Part shown: positions 1-6,681 of the stretch, in pieces | Layout: every line of letters starts with the position of its first letter | Numbering within the stretch: the first letter of the stretch is position 1 | Assembly (NCBI GenBank): GCA_030432455.1 | Contig: JAUIHC010000114.1 | Location: forward strand, 1 to 8,241 | Direction of reading: 5' to 3' | Source of the DNA: Phycisphaerae bacterium | Lineage (GTDB): Bacteria; Planctomycetota; Phycisphaerae; Phycisphaerales; SM1A02 | Length of the DNA stretch: 8,241 nt | Notes under the pieces: generated by a model | Told to the model about the DNA's origin: nothing | Database searches by the model: none | Seen by the model: only the letters and a program-made list of their open reading frames with translations | Program-made: the position numbers and the translations under genes

Positions 1-1262
1 CCGTGCGATCCACGGACCAGTGAGGCATCGGTCGGGATCACGTCGAGCAGGGTGCGGAAGCCGAGTGTGCGCCGCACGAGTCGCGAGCCGATCGCGAGCT
101 TCGGGAATCGGAATCGGGGATCGACGAAGAGCTCGCGCGGGTCGTAGCCCGGCTTGCGGTGGATGTCCACGGTGCGCTGGTAGTCCGGCGCCGTCGCGTC
201 GTCGTGCCACCAGTCGTGCGTGAACCAGCGGTCCCGCTCGGCGACGAGCACGAGGTCGCCGGCCCGGCGGTGGTCGAGACCGGCGGCGGCTCGCGAGTCG
301 CCCGCAAGTACCTGCGCGACACCTGGCGTCGCCGCGAGCATCGCGGCGATCTCGTCCCGGCGACCGAGGGCTCGCGGTGCGATGCGCACATGCGCCACCT
401 GATGATCGGCGACCGCAAAGGCGTCGCTCGTTCCGGGATCGACCATCTCCCGTCCGAGCTCCTCCCGCCAGTAGAGAAGTCCCGCGTCGCGAAGCACGCG
501 GTTCGGGGCGACGGCATCGACGACCGGCACGATGCCGTACTCGCTCACGAGGATCGGTTCGACGCCGCGGCTCAGGAAGTGCTCGAGCAGGCGCTCGACC
601 TCGTGATCGACCTCGCGCAGGTGGTGCGGAATCTCGGGATGATCCGGTCCGAGCTTCTGCAACCCGTAGTCGAGGTGCGGCAGGTACACGAGCGTGATCG
701 TCGGACTCGTCTCGCGCTCGACCTTGATCGCGGCGTCCGCGATCCAGCGGGTGCTGGTGATGTCCGCCGCCGGTCCCCAGAATCGGAACAGCGGGAACGG
801 GCCGAGGGCGCGGGTGAGGCGGTCGTGGAGGTCGGCGGGTTCGGTGAGGCAGTCGGGCAGTTTGCGGCCGTCGGCCTTGTAGATCGGCCGCGGCGTCACG
901 ACCGTGTCGCAGGTCGAGTGCATCGCGTACCACCAGCAGATGTTCGCGCAGGTGACCGACGGATCGCGCTCGCGGGCGAGGTCCCAGAGTCGCGGCGACT
1001 GCACGAGCCCGTCGGACTGCTTCCAGAACGCGACTTCCCGCGAATCCGGGTCGAACCAGCCGTTGCCGACGATGCCGTGCTCGCTCGGCCCGACGCCGGT
1101 GAGCATCGAGGTCTGCACGCTGGTCGTCACCGCGGGCAGCGTCGGGCGCATGGTGCGGACGCCGCCCCGCTCGCGGGCGAACGACGCGATGGTCGGGGTG
1201 TGCTTCCCGACGAGGGCGGGCGAAAGTCCGACCAGATCGATGATCGCGATGCGACGCGGCAT
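1..1262 (-). CDS. eboF: EboF-type alkaline-phosphatase-superfamily phosphodiesterase (3' end cut by window edge)
   Basis: The reading frame runs from ATG at 1262 to the window edge without a stop, giving 420 complete codons. The protein opens with MPRRIAIIDLVGL, where D9 is the expected first metal ligand. PAVTTSVQTSMLTG follows, with T46 or T47 as the likely nucleophile, then EHGIVGN at 61-67. Later come PHLDYGLQKLGPDH (195-208), VSEYGI (239-244), VADHQVAHV (284-292) and a final RGSH. This is the nucleotide pyrophosphatase/phosphodiesterase branch of the alkaline phosphatase superfamily, and the context of EboC and EboE makes EboF the best name. By eye, the second-site ligands look altered (Q202, E241 and Y242 where classical enzymes have His, Asp and His). 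I believe this is typical of the EboF group but cannot verify it. There is no signal peptide, so a cytoplasmic location is likely. The start has no Shine-Dalgarno and was chosen because the first strand motif begins directly after it. The substrate is unknown. The missing C-terminus is probably short, since the late RGSHG-like motif is already present. Confidence 0.85.
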   Translation of the reverse strand, partial: MPRRIAIIDLVGLSPALVGKHTPTIASFARERGGVRTMRPTLPAVTTSVQTSMLTGVGPSEHGIVGNGWFDPDSREVAFWKQSDGLVQSPRLWDLARERDPSVTCANICWWYAMHSTCDTVVTPRPIYKADGRKLPDCLTEPADLHDRLTRALGPFPLFRFWGPAADITSTRWIADAAIKVERETSPTITLVYLPHLDYGLQKLGPDHPEIPHHLREVDHEVERLLEHFLSRGVEPILVSEYGIVPVVDAVAPNRVLRDAGLLYWREELGREMVDPGTSDAFAVADHQVAHVRIAPRALGRRDEIAAMLAATPGVAQVLAGDSRAAAGLDHRRAGDLVLVAERDRWFTHDWWHDDATAPDYQRTVDIHRKPGYDPRELFVDPRFRFPKLAIGSRLVRRTLGFRTLLDVIPTDASLVRGSH

Positions 1263-1290
1263 GGCGATGATCGTAGCTGGGGGAGGACGA

Positions 1291-1318
1291 GAGAATGGAC
1301 AATGGACAATGGAGAATG
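1291..1318. repeat. Four-copy heptamer tandem repeat in the sulfatase-eboF gap
   Basis: The plus strand reads GAGAATG, GACAATG, GACAATG, GAGAATG: four 7-base units in a mirror-like order of variants, followed by a degenerate GGATGA. It occupies about 40 percent of the 69-base gap between the sulfatase stop (1332) and the eboF start (1262). It is much less GC-rich than its surroundings. No function is evident. Similar ACAATGG-type runs occur between genes in other bacteria as dispersed repeats, but that is recollection and not shown by this window. Confidence 0.75.
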
Positions 1319-1331
1319 GGATGAAGGGGGG

Positions 1332-4300
1332 TCAGTCGGATTCGCGACCTCGTCCACCTCGACGATCGCCACGGTCGGTGCGGCCCGGCGTCTCGCGCTC
1401 CGGGCGCTCGCGGCGGTCGTTCCCCGACTCTCGTCCGCGGCCGCCGCCGGACTTCTGGAACGCCTGGTTCCTTGGCAGCGCCTCGGCGACCGCACGGAGT
1501 CGTGCCGCGATCGCCGGTTCCTCGGCGAGTCGGTCGGTCGTCTCCTGCGGATCGTTGGCGAGGTCGTACAGCGACTCGTCTCCGCGACGCGGGCGCAGCA
1601 GCTTCCAGTCGCCGTCGATGATCGCGACGTCGCCGCCGCCGCCCGCGATCGGCGGACGCGGCACGACCACGCCCTCGGTCAGGGCCGTCGACAGGTCCAC
1701 CCCGTCGAGGTCCTCCACGCCGGTGGCGATGCCCGCCAGGCCCGCGAGGGTCGGGAACAGGTCGTACATCGCGATCGGCTGGTCGCTGGTCGAACCGGGC
1801 CGGATCGCGCCCGGCAGTCGCACCACGCCGATGCCGTGCACGCCGCCCTCGAGGAGCTCTCCCTTCCAGCCTCGCCACGGGGTGTTGATCCCGTACGGCT
1901 CCTGGCCGCCGTTGTCGGAGACGAAGACGACAATGGTGTCGTCGGCGGTGTTCGTGCGGTCGAGTGCGTCGAGCACGCGCCCGGTCGCGGTGTCCATCGC
2001 CTCGATCATCGCGAGCATCGTGGCGCGGCGGGAGTCGTCGACGCCGCGCCCGCGGTACTTCGCGACGAGGTCGTCCGGCGCTCGCAGCGGTCCGTGCACC
2101 GCGTCGTACGAGAGCATGATGAAGAACGGCCGATCGTCGCGGGACGCCGACTCGATCACCCGCACCGCCTCGTCGGCGAGGAGGTCGGTCGTGTAGCCCG
2201 GTTCCTCGGAGAGGGTCGTGTCCCGCCACCAGTCGAGGGTGCGGGGCTGTCCGCCCTGATGCGTGTACGAGTCGATCGCGCCGCCGAGACAGCCGAGGAA
2301 CGAGTCGAAGCCCCGCTCGGTGGGTCGATATCCCTCGGCGCCGCCCGCGTGCCACTTGCCGAGCATCGCGGTGCGATGCCCGGCGTCCTGGAACGCCTCG
2401 GAGATCAGTCGGAAATCGAGCGGCACCCCGGGACCGAGCATCTCCGGGTTGCCGGTCACGCCCACGCGGTACGAGGTGCAGCCGGTGATGATGCCGGCCC
2501 GGGTCGGCCCGCAGGTGTGCATGGTGTAGTAGCGGGAGAGCTCGACCCCCTCGGCCCGGAGGCGATCGAGGTGCGGCGTGTCCACCGGACCGCCGTGGAA
2601 TCCGACGTCGGCGAAGCCGAGGTCGTCGGCGACGACGAGCAGCACGTTTCGAGGGCGATCGTCGCCCGCGCCCGACGCGGGGCGGTCGGGTCGAGGTCGC
2701 GGCGAGGCGAGAGCACCACGGGGACGCTCCGAGCGCCCGGCGTTCGGCTGCGGACGATCGGTGGACGGCCTCGCGGCGGCGCCCTTCGCGCGCTCGCGGT
2801 GCGTCTCGGTGCTCGTGGTGCCGGCGGGATCGCGGAAGACGAACTTCCAGGTGCCGTCGTCGTCGCGTTGGTAGTCGATGGAACCGCGATCACCGGCGAC
2901 GTCGTAGGTCAGGGTCCAGTGCGCCTCGCCGAGCCGCTCGAATCCCGTCACCGTCGCCCCGCGGAGCGGCGTGGTGAAGGGGCGGACGCCGCGGGCGACC
3001 GGGCGAGCGTCGAGATCGACCTCGCCGCGGAACGTCGCCTGGATGTACGGCGGCTCGTCGAACGACCCGTGGTAGTGGTACGGCTCGTCGAGCCACGTCT
3101 CGCCCGAGTCCGGATGCGGATGCGAGTGGGCGTGTCCGTGCGATGCATCGAGATCCCGCGGCGCGGTCGGGCGGCGTCCGACGAGATCGTCCGGTCCGAG
3201 GATCGGATGTCCGTCGAGCGCGAAGGCGATCGGTGCACCGGGCGGCAGGGACTCGGCCAGATGCGTCGGCAGCACGTGATAGTGGTAGTCGTCGCCGCGG
3301 CCCGCGTGTCCGCCCCAGCGATCGAGTTCGCCCGCGGCCGCGGTGTCGGTCCGCCCGTTCTGCTTGATCGGGTTGAAGATCGGGATGCCGTTCACCGCGA
3401 CCGCGACGGGACCGTCGTACGGGACGGCGATCGGTGCATCGGCCACGACCGGCCGGCGCGGCAGGCGGAACGCGTTGTCGCCGCGATAGGCGTGGGGGAT
3501 CGGGACCTGCCGATTCCACGTGGTGATGCCGACCATCATCGGATGCTCCGGCATGCCGTCGCTCTCGACGTAGATCCAGTCCGCGTCCCAACGGACGTCC
3601 ACCGAGTCGTCGAAGGCACGGAACGCCGCAGCCTGCGGCGGCTCGGGGCCGGCGGACGCCGTGGATCCCGCTGGACGCGGCGCGGTCTCGACGACCTCGC
3701 GACCCCGTCGTCCGTCGCGCTGATCGCCGTTCCGTCCGCCCCGGCCGCGTTCTTGGGCGGTGTTCCGCTCCGCGGGCGCGAGTCGGCCGTCGCCGTCGGC
3801 ATCCATGCGGTCGAACATGCGTCCGAAGCCGGCGGCGAGTTCCTCGGCCGACACCATGCCGTCGTCGTCGGCGTCGAGTTCGGCGAAGTGACCGCGCAGG
3901 AAGCCCGCGCTCGCGCTTCGGACGCCCCGCATCGACTCCGCCTCGCCGTCGTCGATCGCGCCGTCGCCGTTCGCATCGCCGCCCTGCATCGTGATGCCGA
4001 GGTCGGTCGCGATCTCGGCGCGGGTGAGGACGCCGTCCGCATCGGCATCGAGCTCCTCGGCGTGCGCGGCGAGCCAGGGCTCGGTTCCGGGCGAGGTGGT
4101 TCGAGTCCGCGCGGCCCGGCCGCCGCGACCGGCGTCCTGTCCGCCGCTGCGTCCACCCTCACGCCCGTTCCGAACCGTCGCCGACGCGTCGAACGCCGGG
4201 TTCGGACCGACCAGGCCGGGCGCGTCGGTCTCGCGCTGCCACGCCTTCAGGGCGGCGAGCATCGTCCGGGCCTTCGCCGGATCGCGCTCCGCGAGGTTGC

Positions 4301-5492
4301 GTGATTCGCCCGGGTCGTTCGACAGGTCGTAGAGCTCGACCGAGCCATTCTCCAGCGACTCGATGATCTTCCAGTCGCCTTCGCGCATGGCGCTGGTCGG
4401 TGCGTTGCGGCCGATGTAGGCGGGGAAGTGCCAGAAGAGACGTTCGCGATCGATCGCGACGCCGCCTCCGAGTTCATCGGCGAGGCTCTCGCCGTCCAGA
4501 TCGCCCGGCACCGGCACGCCGCAGAGGTCGAGGATCGTCGGCACGAGGTCGATCGACTGGCACGGTGTCGTCGAGCGACGCCCCTCCGCGGCGTCCCCCT
4601 CGATGCCCGGCCCCGCGACGATCAGCGGCACCCGAAGCCCGCCCTCGTACATCGCGCCCTTGTCCGCCCGCAGCGGCGTGTTGTCGGAGACGTCGCCGCC
4701 GTTGTCGCTGGTGAAGACGAAGACGGTGTCCGGCGGGAGTGCGTCCAGGAGACGGCCGACGCCGCCGTCGACGTGCTCGACCATCGCGGCGTAGATCGCC
4801 CGGTCGGCATCGAGATCCGGGTAGCCCGCGATGGTCGCGTCGGGCGCGGCAAGCGGCGTGTGCACCGCGTCGGGCGCCAGGAAGATGAAGAACGGCCGGT
4901 CGTCGGCCTCAGCGGCCCGGGCCACGTCGATCGCCTCGTCGAAGAGCACGTCGGTCGAGTAGCGGACGCCGTCGAAGTATCCGTCGCGGAAGCCGAGCCG
5001 CTTGTAGTGACGGAACTCGTCGAAGCCCTGTCCGGTCGGGCTGTGGGGCGTGTTCGTGCCCTGTCCGAGATTCCACTTCCCGACGCAGGACGTCCGGTAT
5101 CCCGCGTCCCGCAGCATCTCGGCGATCGTTCGGAAACGCGGATCGAGATCGGTGTGGTTCGGGGGCGCGATGAACGGCCGGCTCTCCGGGCGACCGCCCA
5201 TCGAGTCCTCGACGGTGAAGACGCCGTGCCGCGGCGTCCAGAGTCCGGTCATCAGGCACGCCCGGGTCGGGGCGCAGTTCGGCGCCGAGGCGTACGCCTG
5301 ATCGAACACGACCCCTCGCGCGGCCAGCCGGTCGAGGTTCGGCGTCCGGTGCACGGTCGAGCCGGTGCAGCCGAGGTCCTTCCAGCCCATGTCGTCGATG
5401 AGGATGAGGACGATGTTCGGCCGATCCGCCGTGGCGTGGGCGGCGGTGGCGAGGAGGCACGCGGCGAGGGCCGCGAACAGGAGTGGGCGCAT
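1332..5492 (-). CDS. Secreted four-part protein: sulfatase, EF-hands, YHYH domain, sulfatase
   Basis: This single uninterrupted frame encodes 1386 residues. A signal peptide is clear: MRPLLFAALAACLLATAAHA, with cleavage near residue 20, so the protein is exported. In order it has a type I sulfatase (about 24-435), a Gly/Arg-rich linker, four EF-hand loops (482-575), a YHYH domain (about 628-830), a Pro/Arg-rich linker (893-945) and a second type I sulfatase (about 947-1345), then a charged Arg/Gly-rich tail. Both sulfatases carry the cysteine form of the C-x-P-x-R signature that is converted to formylglycine (C73 and C994), so a maturation enzyme must exist elsewhere in the genome. Sulfate esters, probably on polysaccharide, are the likely substrates; the exact one cannot be read. 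Most single-domain sulfatases have 450-600 residues, so this is a fusion. It lies 85 bases after eboC and 69 before eboF on the same strand. I see no strong promoter or Shine-Dalgarno; the start is set by the signal peptide. Confidence 0.95.
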   Translation of the reverse strand: MRPLLFAALAACLLATAAHATADRPNIVLILIDDMGWKDLGCTGSTVHRTPNLDRLAARGVVFDQAYASAPNCAPTRACLMTGLWTPRHGVFTVEDSMGGRPESRPFIAPPNHTDLDPRFRTIAEMLRDAGYRTSCVGKWNLGQGTNTPHSPTGQGFDEFRHYKRLGFRDGYFDGVRYSTDVLFDEAIDVARAAEADDRPFFIFLAPDAVHTPLAAPDATIAGYPDLDADRAIYAAMVEHVDGGVGRLLDALPPDTVFVFTSDNGGDVSDNTPLRADKGAMYEGGLRVPLIVAGPGIEGDAAEGRRSTTPCQSIDLVPTILDLCGVPVPGDLDGESLADELGGGVAIDRERLFWHFPAYIGRNAPTSAMREGDWKIIESLENGSVELYDLSNDPGESRNLAERDPAKARTMLAALKAWQRETDAPGLVGPNPAFDASATVRNGREGGRSGGQDAGRGGRAARTRTTSPGTEPWLAAHAEELDADADGVLTRAEIATDLGITMQGGDANGDGAIDDGEAESMRGVRSASAGFLRGHFAELDADDDGMVSAEELAAGFGRMFDRMDADGDGRLAPAERNTAQERGRGGRNGDQRDGRRGREVVETAPRPAGSTASAGPEPPQAAAFRAFDDSVDVRWDADWIYVESDGMPEHPMMVGITTWNRQVPIPHAYRGDNAFRLPRRPVVADAPIAVPYDGPVAVAVNGIPIFNPIKQNGRTDTAAAGELDRWGGHAGRGDDYHYHVLPTHLAESLPPGAPIAFALDGHPILGPDDLVGRRPTAPRDLDASHGHAHSHPHPDSGETWLDEPYHYHGSFDEPPYIQATFRGEVDLDARPVARGVRPFTTPLRGATVTGFERLGEAHWTLTYDVAGDRGSIDYQRDDDGTWKFVFRDPAGTTSTETHRERAKGAAARPSTDRPQPNAGRSERPRGALASPRPRPDRPASGAGDDRPRNVLLVVADDLGFADVGFHGGPVDTPHLDRLRAEGVELSRYYTMHTCGPTRAGIITGCTSYRVGVTGNPEMLGPGVPLDFRLISEAFQDAGHRTAMLGKWHAGGAEGYRPTERGFDSFLGCLGGAIDSYTHQGGQPRTLDWWRDTTLSEEPGYTTDLLADEAVRVIESASRDDRPFFIMLSYDAVHGPLRAPDDLVAKYRGRGVDDSRRATMLAMIEAMDTATGRVLDALDRTNTADDTIVVFVSDNGGQEPYGINTPWRGWKGELLEGGVHGIGVVRLPGAIRPGSTSDQPIAMYDLFPTLAGLAGIATGVEDLDGVDLSTALTEGVVVPRPPIAGGGGDVAIIDGDWKLLRPRRGDESLYDLANDPQETTDRLAEEPAIAARLRAVAEALPRNQAFQKSGGGRGRESGNDRRERPERETPGRTDRGDRRGGRGRESD
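1458..2654 (-). other. Domain: C-terminal sulfatase, arylsulfatase B-like (residues 947-1345)
   Basis: All the main catalytic motifs are intact: D956 and D957 (VVADDLGF), C994-G-P-T-R998 followed by AGIITG, K1046 and H1048 (LGKWHAGG), H1133 (DAVHGPL), D1193 and N1194 (VSDNGGQ) and K1210 (WRGWKGELLEGG). The stretch DVGFHGGPVDTPHLDRL (962-978) and the TLDWWRD segment resemble arylsulfatase B-like enzymes. The preceding linker contains no Met and no second signal peptide, so this half depends on the N-terminal signal for export. The tail after residue 1345 is Arg/Gly/Asp/Glu-rich low-complexity sequence. Confidence 0.93.
3003..3611 (-). other. Domain: YHYH domain with His-rich insert (residues 628-830)
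   Basis: Two Tyr-His-Tyr-His motifs give the family its name and both are present: DYHYH at 735-739 and PYHYHG at 804-809. Flanking motifs also fit: VAVNGIPIFNP (698-708), WGGHAGRGD (726-734) and ALDGHPILGP (758-767). Between the two motifs lies a histidine-rich run, SHGHAHSHPHP (784-794), that could bind metal. The biochemical role of the family is not established as far as I know. Here the domain sits between two sulfatases in an exported protein. Confidence 0.9.
3759..4055 (-). other. Domain: four EF-hand calcium-binding loops (residues 480-578)
   Basis: Four 12-residue EF-hand loops are visible, starting at D482, D506, D540 and D564 and ending in Glu at 493, 517, 551 and 575. Each keeps acidic or Asn residues at positions 1, 3 and 5 and Gly at 6, as in DANGDGAIDDGE and DADGDGRLAPAE. 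Helix-like segments lie between loops 1-2 and 3-4, which suggests two EF-hand pairs. Calcium binding follows from the family. A structural or tethering role between the catalytic domains is inference. Confidence 0.93.
4188..5423 (-). other. Domain: N-terminal sulfatase (residues 24-435)
   Basis: Residues of the type I sulfatase active site, read by motif: D33 and D34 (LILIDDMGW), C73-A-P-T-R77 followed by ACLMTG, K139 (VGKWNLG), H211 (DAVHTPL), D263 and N264 (TSDNGG) and K278 (RADKGAMYEGG). The one mismatch is N141, where the GKWHLG motif normally has histidine. The domain ends with the usual WKIIE...ELYDLSNDPGE block (374-396), so it is full length. The cysteine-type signature implies formylglycine maturation. 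Its subfamily and substrate cannot be assigned by eye. Confidence 0.93.
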
Positions 5493-5577
5493 GTCGCGAG
5501 TTCCGGGAGTCGGCCGATCGCGGCGTGCGACGGCCCCCCGGTTGTCGGGATCCGGTCGGGCGGGGACACGGCTCGGC

Positions 5578-6681
5578 TCAGGTTCCCGGAATGCGTCGGT
5601 GCGCCCAGCGGACCAGCGCGAGACAGGCGAGGCACGCGACGAGGGCGGCGATCACCTCGATCCGAACGCCCGTCGCCTTCCCGAGGGCCCGGGGCAGGAC
5701 CGACGCCACGAGCGCCGCGTCGAAGAGACACAGCACCGCGATCGATCGCAGCACGAACCGGCCGACCGCCTGCGGATGGCGATGCAGATGGCGGGCGGAG
5801 TCGATCAGATACCAGCCGAGCACCACCGCCGAGAGAAGCGACAGACCGAGGATCCACGCGCCGTCCTTGGCGGGCCAGAGTCCTTGGTTGGCGGCGACGA
5901 GTCCCACCACGCCGCAGCATCCGAGGAAGGGGAGTACGAGTCCCATGGTCCCGGTGCACCACCAGTGATGGGCGACCTCGCGCCGTGCTTCCGTGCGGGC
6001 GATCCGTCGTGTCTCGTCGCAGGGATCGCCGCATTCGGGACAGGTCGTCGCGTCGTCGAGCACGATCTGACCGCAGGTCGGACAGGCGGGTCGCAGGTCG
6101 GGGACCTCGCCGCGAGCCACCATGCTGAAGCTCGCGACGTGGACGAGCACCGGGAACGCGGCGAGACCGGTGACCACGATGGCGAGCTCGTTCGCGGCGA
6201 AGGCGCCCGGCGCGGCCGGCGGTGCCATCGCCACCGTGCCGGCGGCGCCGAGGAGGTACAGCCCCCAGCGACACAGCCCCATGAACACCACGCTCCACGC
6301 GGTGCGGGCGTGGACGCGGTCGTAGAGCACGACGAGACACGCGATCGCGATCGCGATCACGCCCGCGATCATCGAGACCAGCCACGGCAGACCGGCGCCG
6401 ACCAGCAGCAGTCCCCATCCGACCACCGAGGCGGCCCGCGCCGACACCCGCCCGGACGGAATCGGCCGCGACGGCCGTTCCGAGGCGTCGATCGCCGCAT
6501 CGAAGACGTCGTTGAGCACCATGCCCGCGAGGTAGAGGCACGATCCCGCGACCAGCACGATGCCGAGGGCGACGGTCGTCACCAGACCTTCGAACGCCGA
6601 CGCGAACACGGCGCCCGCGATCAGATTCGTCCAGACCGTCGGGAGGTTCGAGATGCGGAGCAGTTCGAGCCAGGGCTTCAA
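5578..6681 (-). CDS. eboC: EboC, UbiA-family membrane prenyltransferase with zinc-ribbon-like insert
   Basis: The likely start is TTG at 6681, which gives 367 residues and overlaps the eboE stop in the string TTGA. No ATG or GTG in frame fits better, because the conserved opening KPWLELLRISNLPTVWTN begins at residue 2. The UbiA motif N57-D-x-x-D61-x-x-x-D65 (LNDVFDAAID) binds the magnesium-diphosphate of an isoprenoid donor in this family. Nine or ten hydrophobic segments follow (about 11-30, 33-55, 81-99, 101-120, 129-150, 160-187, 240-265, 272-293, 305-329, 339-358). Between the sixth and seventh is CPTCG...CPECG (C200, C203, C214, C217), which looks like a zinc ribbon. UbiA proteins of this type usually have near 300 residues, so the insert explains most of the extra length. 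The 4-base overlap suggests translational coupling to eboE. The prenyl substrate and acceptor are unknown. Confidence 0.9.
   Translation of the reverse strand: MKPWLELLRISNLPTVWTNLIAGAVFASAFEGLVTTVALGIVLVAGSCLYLAGMVLNDVFDAAIDASERPSRPIPSGRVSARAASVVGWGLLLVGAGLPWLVSMIAGVIAIAIACLVVLYDRVHARTAWSVVFMGLCRWGLYLLGAAGTVAMAPPAAPGAFAANELAIVVTGLAAFPVLVHVASFSMVARGEVPDLRPACPTCGQIVLDDATTCPECGDPCDETRRIARTEARREVAHHWWCTGTMGLVLPFLGCCGVVGLVAANQGLWPAKDGAWILGLSLLSAVVLGWYLIDSARHLHRHPQAVGRFVLRSIAVLCLFDAALVASVLPRALGKATGVRIEVIAALVACLACLALVRWAHRRIPGT
6016..6090 (-). other. Domain: zinc-ribbon-like insert in EboC (residues 198-222)
   Basis: Two CxxC pairs, C200-P-T-C203 and C214-P-E-C217, are separated by ten residues, with another Cys at 221. 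This is the classical spacing of a small zinc ribbon. With the N-terminus inside and six membrane segments before it, it falls on the cytoplasmic side, in the loop that in UbiA enzymes caps the active site and often carries the second Asp-rich motif. Metal binding is inferred from the cysteine pattern. Confidence 0.8.

Noticed and set aside
2655..2814. Artificial fusion of two adjacent sulfatase genes by a sequencing error
   Set aside because: The linker has no Met start, Shine-Dalgarno or second signal peptide before the C-terminal sulfatase, and the frame is continuous with the same codon use throughout.
159..4304. Very long plus-strand open frame of 1381 codons opposite the sulfatase and eboF
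   Set aside because: Its translation is dominated by Arg, Val, Asp, Gly and His runs with no domain. It is the expected antisense shadow of GC-rich coding DNA, and the opposite strand encodes clear sulfatase, EF-hand and phosphodiesterase motifs.
5493..5577. Intrinsic terminator or promoter between eboC and the sulfatase
   Set aside because: Only short GC pairings (for example CCCG-ACAAC-CGGG on the minus strand) are present, with no T tract, and no clear -35/-10 pair can be picked out.
4428..6128. Second long plus-strand frame of 566 codons
   Set aside because: It lies antisense to the first sulfatase and eboC, crosses their gap, and has low-complexity Arg-rich sequence without recognisable motifs.
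6341..6358. GCGATCGC repeats resembling the HIP1 palindrome of cyanobacteria
   Set aside because: They encode the Ile-Ala run of a membrane helix in EboC (codons ATC and GCG) and appear as a short local run, so codon use explains them.
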